This document shows positions 14,173-22,963 of a DNA stretch of 64,000 bases, piece after piece. The notes under the pieces are model-generated. The model was not told the DNA's origin. It saw only the letters and a program-made list of their open reading frames with translations, and did not search any database. The DNA is from a virus. Both the position numbers and the translations under genes were made by a program. Numbering within the stretch: the first letter of the stretch is position 1; every line of letters begins with the position of its first letter. Location of the stretch: positions 1 to 64,000 of the IMG/VR virus record IMGVR_UViG_3300038701_001167; one strand, 5' to 3'.

Positions 14173-14219
14173 TTGTGGTGTGCATGGTTCTGATCACACC
14201 AAAGCACACCACATCAAAG
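14173..14219 (+). repeat. CACACCA leader motif with inverted copy
   Basis: TTGTGGTGTG, eleven bases, then TCACACCAAAGCACACCA and CATCAAAG. Lies 13 bases upstream of the ATG at 14232. Both orientations are present, giving an imperfect palindrome. Confidence 0.6.
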
Positions 14220-14231
14220 GGCAAGTTGCTC

Positions 14232-15386
14232 ATGCAAACCAATGATATCTTGAGAGAGCAGGCGACTTGTCTTGCTTTGAAAGAGCAAGGTCACACACGT
14301 GCAGAGATTGCCGAAGCAACAGGGCTCAGTTTTGCTCAAGTTGCTCGGCGTCTCAGCGGAGCAGCTAAAGCCGCTCGCCTCGACCCATCACTCAAACATA
14401 GGCTAGAGGAGAAGGGGATTACGGACTTTGCCGGACTGCATTCAGGCTGGCTACTTGAAAAGGATCAATATGGTTCCGGATCCTCCCTCTATTTCTACCT
14501 CGGGCCAGACGAAGAAAAGATCGACTTTGTTGATGCCCTGACAGAAGTCCTTTCTGACATTACCAAACTACCGCCAATCCCTGAACCAGCTTACAGTGTT
14601 GCCACCCAAGATTATTGCAACTGGCTCTTTCTGGCTGATCTACACATTGGTGGGGATTACGGAGACAGTCGTCAGACTGAAGATTTCATTGTCTGTATTG
14701 ATGATTTGGTACGCCGTATGCCACTGGCTCAGAAAGCAGTGCTGTGTGAGCTGGGTGATCTTCTGGATGCCAATGACCATAAGGGTGTCACACCAGCGTC
14801 AGGCAACCCCACAGACACAATCCGCGATGGCCATCTACAAAATACGATGGAGGCTATCCGGCTGCTGAAATACGCATCCTATCGGTTGCTGGAAAAGCAT
14901 GAAGAAGTCGAGCTTCACCTGATCCGAGGGAACCATGATGAGACTGCCTTCTACGCAGTTCTCTTGGCTCTCCAAGAACACTTCCGGGAAAATCCCCGTC
15001 TGAAGGTGTTCGTACCTACCTGCCCTGAAGAAGAAGAGTTCCGTGTGATCTCTTGGGGCAACTGTGCCTTCCTGCCTCACCATGGTGACAAGGCAAAGCC
15101 TGAAGGTCTGAAGGAAGTCTTCACTGATCAGTTCCCTGACGAGTTTGCCGCGGCGAAAGCCTACCGGCTTATCGCCACTGGCCACCTTCACAATCTGAAA
15201 GTCCAAAGCCTGGGAGCGGTAGAGCACCGCCAGTTCAGCACAATCCACCGTCCCAATCGCTGGGCTCGGATGAAGGGTTTTTTCAACCATGGCCGACTCT
15301 CAGTCCTCACCGTCCACAAGACCTTGGGTCTGCAGGACGAAACCATGTCGAACATCACACCAATGCTGCGGGGAAAAGTCCAATGA
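14232..15386 (+). CDS. HTH-containing calcineurin-like metallophosphoesterase
   Basis: 384 residues. An N-terminal HTH (EQGHTRAEIAEATGLSFAQV, about 15-34) is followed from about 135 by a metallophosphoesterase core: FLADLHIGGD, ELGDLLDAND, IRGNHDE, LPHHGDK and ATGHLHN supply the metal-binding Asp/His/Asn set. ATG 14232 is chosen over the upstream start at 14175 because the CACACCA leader falls between them. Probable nuclease or phosphodiesterase acting on DNA ends or nucleotides. Coupled to the next gene by a 4-base overlap. Confidence 0.82.
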   Translation: MQTNDILREQATCLALKEQGHTRAEIAEATGLSFAQVARRLSGAAKAARLDPSLKHRLEEKGITDFAGLHSGWLLEKDQYGSGSSLYFYLGPDEEKIDFVDALTEVLSDITKLPPIPEPAYSVATQDYCNWLFLADLHIGGDYGDSRQTEDFIVCIDDLVRRMPLAQKAVLCELGDLLDANDHKGVTPASGNPTDTIRDGHLQNTMEAIRLLKYASYRLLEKHEEVELHLIRGNHDETAFYAVLLALQEHFRENPRLKVFVPTCPEEEEFRVISWGNCAFLPHHGDKAKPEGLKEVFTDQFPDEFAAAKAYRLIATGHLHNLKVQSLGAVEHRQFSTIHRPNRWARMKGFFNHGRLSVLTVHKTLGLQDETMSNITPMLRGKVQ

Positions 15387-15841
15387 GCATGAGCCAAATG
15401 CAAGAGCGTGTGAACGCTCAGATCAAACCAGACAATCAGGATGTGAACCAAGGTGCTGCAAAGTTCGATGGAGCCAAGGTCCGTGTTGACCTGGTTCCGG
15501 CAGAGTTCACCTACGCCACAGCGGCAACCCTGACCTACGGGGCCATCAAGTACGAAGAATGGAACTGGGCCAAGGGTCTTCGCAAAGGCCGGATCATGGC
15601 CGCTCTCATGCGCCATGCCATGAAATACCTGGTTCGGGAAGAGATCGATCAGGAAAGTGGTCTTCCTCACACTTGGCACATGGCTGCCTGTCTGGCGATG
15701 CTGATTGCATCTGAGGCTCGTGGCACAGCCGTAGAGGATCGTCAGGAAGCTGTCTCTGCTCTGGAAGAAATGGAAGCTCAGTTCTCCAACATGAACGACC
15801 CCCGCAACACTGTGAAGAATGCAGGGGGATCTCTAGTATGA
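15383..15841 (+). CDS. dATP/dGTP diphosphohydrolase-like protein (MazZ/DUF5664 type)
   Basis: 152 residues with KFDGAKVRVDLVP, then YGAIKYEEWNWAKGL and MRHAMKYLVREEIDQESGLP, followed by HTWHMAACLAMLI. This is the pattern of the dATP/dGTP diphosphohydrolase N-terminal domain found in many phages, a MazG-like all-alpha nucleotide pyrophosphatase with acidic metal ligands (EE..N). In Z-genome phages the relative MazZ supplies dGMP for 2-aminoadenine synthesis; no PurZ is seen here, so a housekeeping or pool-editing role is more likely. Confidence 0.78.
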   Translation: MSMSQMQERVNAQIKPDNQDVNQGAAKFDGAKVRVDLVPAEFTYATAATLTYGAIKYEEWNWAKGLRKGRIMAALMRHAMKYLVREEIDQESGLPHTWHMAACLAMLIASEARGTAVEDRQEAVSALEEMEAQFSNMNDPRNTVKNAGGSLV

Positions 15842-16053
15842 CCACCCGCATCCGCAAAGGGGCGAGTAGCCTCAATGCCTACATCATCGCTTACGCCGAT
15901 GATGAGACAGAACACATTGCTCTCGCTGTTGCCAAGAACACAGGGGAGCTCTTTGTCTGTCATCAAGTGATCTCTGTGACAGCGGATTGGTGGGAAGCCA
16001 CAACGGTCTCCCCCAACCACTACAAGTGGGAATTCGTGAGGCCAGCTAAGTAA
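15838..16053 (+). CDS. Small protein before terminase, unknown
   Basis: 71 residues starting MTTRIRKGASSLNAYIIAYA. Overlaps the upstream gene by ATGA and the terminase start by TAATG. Beta-rich core (LAVAKNTGELFVCHQVISVT) and an aromatic C-terminus (WWEATTVSPNHYKWEFV). No family recognised; conserved overlap with terminase suggests co-translation. Confidence 0.65.
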   Translation: MTTRIRKGASSLNAYIIAYADDETEHIALAVAKNTGELFVCHQVISVTADWWEATTVSPNHYKWEFVRPAK

Positions 16054-17747
16054 TGGCCAAGATCACTGCAGAAGAGCTGATCCCAGATGAAGAGCTTTCC
16101 GCCGTAGAGCGGGATGCTGAAGAGCTGAGTGCAGCAATGGCCGGTAGAGGCCTGATGAAACAGACCGTGGATGATTGGCTGAACCAAGTCGATTACGCGG
16201 AGCTGAACTCAGGTCACTACATGCCGTCGACCTTCTCTCTGATGTTCATGAACTTCATCAAACTGGTGAATGGTGAAGAAGGTGAGCAGAACAAAACACC
16301 CGTGGTTCACCTGGCCATGCTCGATCAGATGGCTGGGAACAAGAAACAGATCGCCAATCTGTGTCATCGAGGCTTGGGCAAGACAACAGTATTCGCTGAA
16401 TACCTATTGCCATACATTGCGATATTCGAAGGGATCGAAGGCTTCGGGGAGGTCGATGGTATCATCTACATCTCTGACTCGATGGACAACGGTGTAAAGT
16501 CCCTTCGTAAGAACCTTGAGCACCGGTACGACAACTCGGAATACCTTCGTGAATGGCTCCCAGAAGCCAACTTCACTGACGCCTATATTGAGTTCAGAAA
16601 CAAGAACGGCCGCAAGACCGGCATCAAGATGTTTGGCGCCAAGACAGGTATTCGAGGAACCAAGATCTTCGGAAACCGTCCAACGCTGTGTATTCTCGAT
16701 GACCTTGTGTCGGATGATGACGCCAAGTCGAAAGCAGCAATGTCTTCGATCAAGGACACTGTCCACAAAGGTGTGAAGGCGGCTCTGCATCCAACCAAGC
16801 GGAAGATCATCTTCAACGGTACTCCGTTCAACAAGAACGACATCCTTTACGAGAGCGTTGAGTCCGGTGCTTGGCACGTCAACGTGTGGCCGGTCTGTGA
16901 GAAATTCCCGTGTTCACGTGAAGATTTCCGTGGCTCCTGGGAAGATCGTTTCACCTATGACTTTGTGCAGGAAGAATATCAGAATGCTCTGATGGAAGGT
17001 CAGCTTGGTGCCTTCATGCAAGAATACATGCTGAGGATCACTTCTGCAGAAGAACGTCTGGTTCAGGATGAAGAAATCCGTTGGTACAGCCGCATCGCTC
17101 TGCTGAAAGCTCGGAACAACTTCAACTTCTACATCACCACAGACTTTGCCACCAAAGGCAAACAGCACAATGACTTCTCGGTCATTTCTGTCTGGGCCTA
17201 CAACGCCAATGGTGACTGGTTCTGGGTGGATGGTATCTGCGCCAAGCAGACGATGGATAAGAACATCAACGATCTGTTTCGTCTGGCTCAACAGTATCAG
17301 CCACAGTCTGTCGGGATTGAGATTTCAGGACAACAGGGTGCATTCATCCAGTGGATCCAGAATGAGATGATGGTCCGGAATGTCTGGTTCAATCTTGCCA
17401 ACGGAAAGAACAACCAGCCTGGTATCCAGCCTGAAGTGGACAAGCTCAGCCGGTTTAATCTGGTCGTTCCCTGGTTCAAAGCTGGCAAGATGTATTTCCC
17501 GACAGAGATGCGGGGAACCAAGGTCATTGGAGAGTTCATCGATGAGATGACGATGGCCATGATCACTGGGTTCAAATCCAAGCACGATGATGCGGTCGAT
17601 ACGATATCGATGCTTGCTTACCTCAAGGCTTGGAAGCCATCCAGTGACACAAAGATGGTTGAGAGCTCAGACGCAGATGGGGTCTGGGATTTGAACGATG
17701 GATTTGAAGAAGAAGAGCTCAGTGGGCTCTCAGCTTACCTGGGATAA
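16053..17747 (+). CDS. Terminase large subunit (N4 gp68-like)
   Basis: 564 residues. The packaging ATPase and headful/unit-length nuclease. Walker A HRGLGKTTV at 105-113, Walker B TLCILDDLVSDDD near 210, coupling motif region IFNGTPFN, and a C-terminal RNase H-fold nuclease with FYITTDFATKGKQHNDFSVI, VGIEISG and KHDDAVDTISML as the three acidic blocks. Start overlaps the preceding stop (TAATG). Position and length fit N4 gp68. Confidence 0.92.
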   Translation: MAKITAEELIPDEELSAVERDAEELSAAMAGRGLMKQTVDDWLNQVDYAELNSGHYMPSTFSLMFMNFIKLVNGEEGEQNKTPVVHLAMLDQMAGNKKQIANLCHRGLGKTTVFAEYLLPYIAIFEGIEGFGEVDGIIYISDSMDNGVKSLRKNLEHRYDNSEYLREWLPEANFTDAYIEFRNKNGRKTGIKMFGAKTGIRGTKIFGNRPTLCILDDLVSDDDAKSKAAMSSIKDTVHKGVKAALHPTKRKIIFNGTPFNKNDILYESVESGAWHVNVWPVCEKFPCSREDFRGSWEDRFTYDFVQEEYQNALMEGQLGAFMQEYMLRITSAEERLVQDEEIRWYSRIALLKARNNFNFYITTDFATKGKQHNDFSVISVWAYNANGDWFWVDGICAKQTMDKNINDLFRLAQQYQPQSVGIEISGQQGAFIQWIQNEMMVRNVWFNLANGKNNQPGIQPEVDKLSRFNLVVPWFKAGKMYFPTEMRGTKVIGEFIDEMTMAMITGFKSKHDDAVDTISMLAYLKAWKPSSDTKMVESSDADGVWDLNDGFEEEELSGLSAYLG

Positions 17748-17758
17748 CGGAGAATTTC

Positions 17759-18484
17759 ATGAAGGTATCAGAATTGTTCGAAGCGTTGTCTGTTGGAGAG
17801 CTCAACAGCTTGAGTATCTCTTTGGATGGGAGTGGAGATATTGACGACATTCAGAAATCGAAGGTGATGTATTTCGCCAACCAATCACTGACGGCACTTT
17901 ACACACGATTCCCGCATAAGATTGATTATGTTAAGGTTGGTCTCTCAGGGGATGTGTATCGCTACTATCTACGAGATGAGCATACTGTCTCAAACACCGA
18001 TCCGACAAACACCGCGGATCGATACATCATGGACACTGAGGCCGATCCCTTTGAAGGCCCGATCTCCAAGATCTTGTCGATCAGGGACGATGACGCTGAG
18101 TGCTTCCGGGACCGGGACATTCTAATCAATGAACTCTCTGCTGAGAACGCTGTACGCAAGCTCTCACATGATGGGTTCCGTGTTGAGAAGCCTGTGGATG
18201 GGAACGTGTATCTGGTCGAGTACCAGGCGCTGCATCCTAAGCTGTCTGTCACAGAGCCAAACGATGACGAGCTCATTGAACTGGCTCCAGTCTTGTATGA
18301 AGCCCTGACCACTCGCATTGCGTCCAAGGTCTACAAAGCCATGGGCAATGAAGATGCTGTCGTAAAAGCAAACCTGTTGATGCAGGATTACGAGGATATC
18401 TGTCTACGTGCAGAAGCAGATGACTCGCTACAGCTTAGTGTTTCCAACAATCACGACAAGCTGCGTGAGGGAGGCTGGAAATAA
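17759..18484 (+). CDS. Virion protein after terminase, probable portal adaptor (N4 gp67 position)
   Basis: 241 residues beginning MKVSELFEALSVGELNSLSI. Acidic, alpha/beta, with a helical C-terminal part (LYEALTTRIASKVYKAMGNE) typical of head-tail adaptor proteins. In N4 the gene beside terminase in this direction is a structural protein of the connector/tail. Coupled to the tail-fibre gene downstream by TAATG. Assignment is by synteny; no unambiguous motif. Confidence 0.6.
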   Translation: MKVSELFEALSVGELNSLSISLDGSGDIDDIQKSKVMYFANQSLTALYTRFPHKIDYVKVGLSGDVYRYYLRDEHTVSNTDPTNTADRYIMDTEADPFEGPISKILSIRDDDAECFRDRDILINELSAENAVRKLSHDGFRVEKPVDGNVYLVEYQALHPKLSVTEPNDDELIELAPVLYEALTTRIASKVYKAMGNEDAVVKANLLMQDYEDICLRAEADDSLQLSVSNNHDKLREGGWK

Positions 18485-20139
18485 TGCCTCTGGATACTCT
18501 CCAACAAATCTCTGATGCCCTGGATCAACACTCTGTTCGGATCACTACGGCACAGAATTCAGCTGACTCTGCCAATACCGAAGCAGCTCGTGCGTTGTCC
18601 CGGATCTACGATGTGGATCTGGGCGCAACCATTTATACCGATACCGAGATCGAGAAGCTCAAGACGCAGCTGAGACAAGAGTTTGATCAGTATCTGACCA
18701 ACACGTTTGGTAATATTGATGCGACACTTGTCGACAGAATCAACAACCATGTTCCTGGTCTGTTGCTCGATCGATATGGCAGCTACTCCCAAATGCAGGC
18801 ACTCAATGATGCTCTGCTGCACCGGTTTGGTCAGAGTGATGCTGCCATTGCCACTCTACTTGATGAGATAATCCCAGGAATTTTGGGAACAGTGGATCAA
18901 CTGTCCAATCAGTCAGACAATGTCGCACAAGACTTCGTTCTGCTGCAGAACGCTCTGAAGTCTGTATTGGTGGTCTATGCAGCTGATGCAGCTGGTTCAG
19001 ATCAAAGTCTGACACCGAGCAACCGAGAGTATGTCCAATACGTCGAGTACAATGGAACTCCCCCTACTCTACCAGTGACAGGCACATTCACCAAGTTCGT
19101 GGGTGTAGGCCAGTCCACATGGCCAATCTATGCGTCAACAAGTTCTGGACAGGATCAGTCTTTTGAGCCTGGTTCAAGAACTTATGTGACTTTTTACAAC
19201 TCCCCTGTGGCTCCTGATCTTCCTGTGTCTGGAGAGACCTTCGTCAAGTATGTGGGAGAAGACGGGGCATCCGGTGAACGAGGAGCCGGGGTCTGGTACG
19301 TCTCGGTATTATCCCTACCTTTGACGTCCTCGACCGCTGCCCAGGATGCCTGGAACTCTGCTGTATCCGGGGGACAGGATATTCCCACTCGGCCGAAGAT
19401 ACAGGATCAGGTATATTTCTATACCGGCACAGCGGGCAATCCTACCGGGCAGAGAGTATTCATCTGTCAATGGGCAACAAGCGACACCAGTCATGGATGG
19501 GATTACCAAGAGAACGTGATGAGAGGGGATCTCCTGGTTCCCGGAACTGTCACGACAAACGAGATCAACAGTCGTGGTCTCTCGATTCATGATGAGAATG
19601 GGAACGTCATACTCCAGGCAACTGGTGGATCTGCTGGGATCAACCTTAGTAAAGTTATTGGTGCCGGAAACTTCGCTGGATTGAACCAGCTGACAGCGGC
19701 AAACATTGGCACTTATATTTCTACGGCCGCCATTGGATCAGCATACATCCGAGACCTCGCGGTGGACACACTCAAGATCAAGGGCAACGCTGTCACCATA
19801 CCGCTTTCACAGACTCTTACCTCCAATACTGAATTCGGAAACGGTACATTCAACGAGATCCAATGGCTAAACCATACTCTGGATTTCCCCGGAGAATTGC
19901 TGGTGCTGTGGAACGGCAAACAGGACTATATCTCACAACCGACTCCTCACGAGATAGAAGTGCGGATTGGCGGGACGACCGTGCTTTTGCGAGGGGGGGA
20001 TGAGACAAACGACTACCCCACAATTCATTACTCTGCCACTTACCCGGCAGGAACACGAAGAATAGGGATCTGGTACAAGAACAACGGTGGTGCCCGTATC
20101 CAGTCAAGAACCCTCACAATCCTTGGGGTCAAGAAGTGA
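18484..20139 (+). CDS. Tail appendage / fibre protein
   Basis: 551 residues. N-terminal coiled-coil portion (ALDQHSVRITTAQNSADSAN), then two related modules beginning AGSDQSLTPSNREYVQYVEY and SGQDQSFEPGSRTYVTFYN, followed by GTVTTNEINSRGLSIHDENG and AAIGSAYIRDLAVDTLKIKG, a layout known from tail-tip/host-specificity fibre C-termini. The C-terminal 100 residues are a beta-rich jelly-roll-like domain. Expected in the virion tail, contacting the host surface. The duplicated module is visible by eye at about 175-205 and 218-245. Confidence 0.78.
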   Translation: MPLDTLQQISDALDQHSVRITTAQNSADSANTEAARALSRIYDVDLGATIYTDTEIEKLKTQLRQEFDQYLTNTFGNIDATLVDRINNHVPGLLLDRYGSYSQMQALNDALLHRFGQSDAAIATLLDEIIPGILGTVDQLSNQSDNVAQDFVLLQNALKSVLVVYAADAAGSDQSLTPSNREYVQYVEYNGTPPTLPVTGTFTKFVGVGQSTWPIYASTSSGQDQSFEPGSRTYVTFYNSPVAPDLPVSGETFVKYVGEDGASGERGAGVWYVSVLSLPLTSSTAAQDAWNSAVSGGQDIPTRPKIQDQVYFYTGTAGNPTGQRVFICQWATSDTSHGWDYQENVMRGDLLVPGTVTTNEINSRGLSIHDENGNVILQATGGSAGINLSKVIGAGNFAGLNQLTAANIGTYISTAAIGSAYIRDLAVDTLKIKGNAVTIPLSQTLTSNTEFGNGTFNEIQWLNHTLDFPGELLVLWNGKQDYISQPTPHEIEVRIGGTTVLLRGGDETNDYPTIHYSATYPAGTRRIGIWYKNNGGARIQSRTLTILGVKK

Positions 20140-20714
20140 AGTACGCACTCTACAATAAATCTGACGGGCATGTCTTGGGTCATGGATCTGCACCTGACGG
20201 TTACGATCTGGCGCAGCTTGAAGATGCGGAGACAGGAGTTATCGAGGTCAGCGAAGAGCCTGATCCCCATACGAAGGTCGTAGAAGGCTCGATCGTCCCG
20301 ATGATGCCGGAAGAAATCGAGCAGGTGAAATTCCCTTCGATAAAGATGCAAGCGCCTGCGCGGGTGCGCCAAATTGTTTCGTCAGCGCGGCAGACATACA
20401 TAACTGAACTTCCCGGCCAAGATGCGCTTTATCAGGCAAAAGAGACCGAGGCAAAAGCCTTTCTGGCAGAGGCAAACCCAGTCATGGCTGATTACCCGCT
20501 TCTCTCTGCCGAGACCGGCATCACTGCCCCAACGGCGGCCGAGCTTGCGAACCTTTGGATCTCAATGGGTATGCAATGGCGCAGCGTGGCCGCCCAGATC
20601 GAGGCGGCCCGCATGACGGCCAACACGGCAATCGGGGCTGCAACGACTGTCTTGGAGATCGAAGCTGCCCTCGCCGCACTGGACACCGCCATAGCAGGAT
20701 TGCCGACACCATGA
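20136..20714 (+). CDS. Tail-fibre-associated protein, paralogue A
   Basis: 192 residues, GTG start overlapping the fibre stop (GTGA). The N-terminal 65 residues (MKYALYNKSDGHVLGHGSAP) are unique; residues from about 70 (APARVRQIVSSARQTYITEL, PGQDALYQAKETEAKAFLAE) match the next gene. The 3' half is clearly more GC-rich than the neighbour. Probably a fibre chaperone or tail-fibre assembly factor. No enzyme motifs. Confidence 0.65.
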   Translation: MKYALYNKSDGHVLGHGSAPDGYDLAQLEDAETGVIEVSEEPDPHTKVVEGSIVPMMPEEIEQVKFPSIKMQAPARVRQIVSSARQTYITELPGQDALYQAKETEAKAFLAEANPVMADYPLLSAETGITAPTAAELANLWISMGMQWRSVAAQIEAARMTANTAIGAATTVLEIEAALAALDTAIAGLPTP

Positions 20715-20729
20715 GGTTTGACCTGCGTA

Positions 20730-21137
20730 ATGCCTACAATTGGTCCCAATTTGGAATGGCACAAAGTTCAAGCATTAGATCGAGTGAATCAAATGATTGG
20801 AGATGCCCGGAAGAAATACATTACACATATTCCGGGACAGGATGCACTCTACCAAGCAAAGAAAGATACTGCTCTCAGGTATCTTGCCGAAAACCCTGAG
20901 CCAAGTTTGTTGGATGGGTATTACTTGATAAAGAAGGAAGTCGGTAAAACGGCTCCCACGGCATATGAGTTGTGTCAGCTTTGGCTCAACATGAACCAGA
21001 TGTGGGAGATGATTGCTGGAGATCTAGAGTACATACGAGTTCCAACAAACACGGCAATCGAGAACGCAAATTCACGGAGTGAGATCGATAGCCTTGTGAA
21101 CCAAGCAGAGGCAGACATTAAAATGACTGGTTACTGA
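20730..21137 (+). CDS. Tail-fibre-associated protein, paralogue B
   Basis: 135 residues from ATG 20730 (MPTIGPNLEWHKVQALDRVN). Shares RV.Q....AR..YIT..PGQDALYQAK, AEN, TAPTA.EL..LW..M..MW and NTAI with paralogue A, so the two arose by duplication or were brought together from related phages. AT-rich compared with A. The start is uncertain: TTG 20718 is in frame, and an ATG at 20711 sits in another frame with good coupling to the upstream stop, so a small frame error cannot be excluded. Confidence 0.6.
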   Translation: MPTIGPNLEWHKVQALDRVNQMIGDARKKYITHIPGQDALYQAKKDTALRYLAENPEPSLLDGYYLIKKEVGKTAPTAYELCQLWLNMNQMWEMIAGDLEYIRVPTNTAIENANSRSEIDSLVNQAEADIKMTGY

Positions 21138-21156
21138 TAACTAGTTCCTTCCATCC

Positions 21157-21195
21157 TGTGTGCTGTGGTAAGACACACCATAGCACACCATAGCG
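21157..21195 (+). repeat. CACACCA leader motif with inverted copy
   Basis: TGTGTGCTGTGGT, then ACACACCATAGCACACCATA, ending about 15 bases before the ATG at 21209. Lies in the short gap between paralogue B and the collagen-like fibre. Confidence 0.6.
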
Positions 21196-21208
21196 AACGG
21201 AAACCCTC

Positions 21209-22963
21209 ATGACTGATTACTGTAACGTAACTGGGCAAATTTCTGACATTTTTGCAGATGCTATGGGTGAGCTGACTGTAGAGTTTCGTTCAGCTAAAAG
21301 TAGTCCTCATAGGGTTGGAAGTTTTGTTGTTTCAACAAAACGAGTTCAAGTAAGAACAACTGAACAGGGTTTAATAGACGTTAATCTTGTTCCCGGTAAT
21401 TACTATGTAAAATTAAAGACAAATGCTCGTGATACGGACGAATTTTTAATTGCTGTTCCAAGCCAACAAAATGCACTTATTCATGAGTTATTGATTGGAA
21501 CTTTTCCCGATGATATTGATTCGGTAACTCAAGCAGTTATTGATGTTCAGTCATACTTTAGCCAGACAGTTGCAATAAGAGACGAAGTACAAATTTTAGC
21601 TCAAAATTTTTCCGATGGGGAAGATGGAAACAGTGCTTATGAAGTAGCAGTGTTACAAGGGTATAGTGGAACAGTAAGTGATTGGCTCACATCTTTAGTA
21701 GGTCCCCAAGGGAATGTAGGTCCACAAGGAATACAAGGAGAGATCGGTCCCGTAGGTCCGCAAGGCATACAAGGTCTGAAAGGCGATACAGGTAATACTG
21801 GTCCCGTCGGTCCTGCAGGTGTTCAAGGTCCTCAAGGTGTGACCGGACTTACCGGTGAAACAGGGCCTGTTGGTCCACAAGGTATTCAAGGCCTGAAAGG
21901 TGATACTGGTGAGGCCGGCCCACAAGGCGTGAAAGGTGATCAAGGACGTGGGTTCACTGTTCTTGGGAATGTTACAACAGTAAGTGACCTGCCTAGTACG
22001 GGAAACACAGCTGGGGATGCTTACTCAGTTGGGTCTACATCTCCACGGGACATTTATGTCTGGGATGGAGTCAATCTACAATGGGACAACATTGGCCCCT
22101 TAGAAGGACCTATTGGTCCACAAGGCCCACAAGGTATTCAAGGTATTCAAGGTATTCAAGGTGATACTGGCTCCCAGGGTATACAGGGACCTGCCGGACC
22201 AGCTGGCCTGAAGGGAGATAAAGGTGATGCTGGAGATATCGGACCACAGGGTCCTCAAGGCATCCAAGGTATTGCAGGTCCACAAGGCGCTCAGGGTGCT
22301 GTCGGTGATAGTGCTTATGATGAAGCTGTCTCTGAAGGGTTTGTAGGAACCAAGGCAGAATGGTTGGTATCATTGGTTGGTCCTGAAGGGCCGACTGGAC
22401 CTCAAGGTATTCAAGGCATTCAGGGTGAGCAAGGTAATACAGGGCCGGAAGGTCCACAGGGTATTCAAGGTCCACAGGGAATACAGGGACCTCAAGGAAT
22501 ACAGGGCGAAATCGGCCCTGCTGGAACCACTGATTACAATCTGCTGAACAATGTCCCAACGCTGGGAACTGCTGCAGCTGAAGATACAACGGCTTTTGCT
22601 ACAGCCGCTCAAGGCACCAAGGCTGACGCGGCACTGCCTCGTTCTGGCGGTGTTATGACAGGCAACATCACGCTCGATGAGGTCACGGAGAAAGTCAACG
22701 AGATTACCGGCACGGTGATCGAACCCGCAAACGGTACGGTGCAGTGGAAGCACCTCCTTGCAAATGTGGCGTTCACAGAGAGCTTTACGAGCGGACAGAG
22801 TGTGCTGCTTCGGCTGAGTAATACGGTCACTTATGCCGTCACATGGCCCACAATAACGTGGGTGAACGACTCTGCACCGGACCTGACTACGGGCGGAGTA
22901 CACGCCCTCGTGCTCTGGAAAGAAGGCTCTACGCTCTACGGGCAATATGTGGGGACTGTCTGA
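21209..22963 (+). CDS. Collagen-like tail fibre protein
   Basis: 584 residues. N-terminal attachment-type domain (about 1-160, with VPGNYYVKLKTNARDTDEFL), then two Gly-X-Y collagen-like runs (about 170-246 and 294-367, and a third near 393-440) made of GPQGIQG and GLKGDTG units, separated by short globular inserts (NSAYEVAVLQGYSGTVSDWL and SAYDEAVSEGFVGTKAEWLV are related). A C-terminal beta domain follows. Should form a trimeric fibre for receptor contact. The first 1.3 kb is visibly AT-rich against its surroundings, a sign of transfer. SD site weak (ACGGAAACC). Confidence 0.85.
   Translation: MTDYCNVTGQISDIFADAMGELTVEFRSAKSSPHRVGSFVVSTKRVQVRTTEQGLIDVNLVPGNYYVKLKTNARDTDEFLIAVPSQQNALIHELLIGTFPDDIDSVTQAVIDVQSYFSQTVAIRDEVQILAQNFSDGEDGNSAYEVAVLQGYSGTVSDWLTSLVGPQGNVGPQGIQGEIGPVGPQGIQGLKGDTGNTGPVGPAGVQGPQGVTGLTGETGPVGPQGIQGLKGDTGEAGPQGVKGDQGRGFTVLGNVTTVSDLPSTGNTAGDAYSVGSTSPRDIYVWDGVNLQWDNIGPLEGPIGPQGPQGIQGIQGIQGDTGSQGIQGPAGPAGLKGDKGDAGDIGPQGPQGIQGIAGPQGAQGAVGDSAYDEAVSEGFVGTKAEWLVSLVGPEGPTGPQGIQGIQGEQGNTGPEGPQGIQGPQGIQGPQGIQGEIGPAGTTDYNLLNNVPTLGTAAAEDTTAFATAAQGTKADAALPRSGGVMTGNITLDEVTEKVNEITGTVIEPANGTVQWKHLLANVAFTESFTSGQSVLLRLSNTVTYAVTWPTITWVNDSAPDLTTGGVHALVLWKEGSTLYGQYVGTV

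Noticed and set aside
15383-15841. Claim of a 2-aminoadenine (Z) genome
   Set aside because: Only the MazZ-like domain is present; the polymerase is the usual N4 family A enzyme and no PurZ or DatZ is seen.
21700-22520. CRISPR-like or satellite repeat array
   Set aside because: The periodicity is 9 bases and in frame, explained by Gly-X-Y collagen-like coding.
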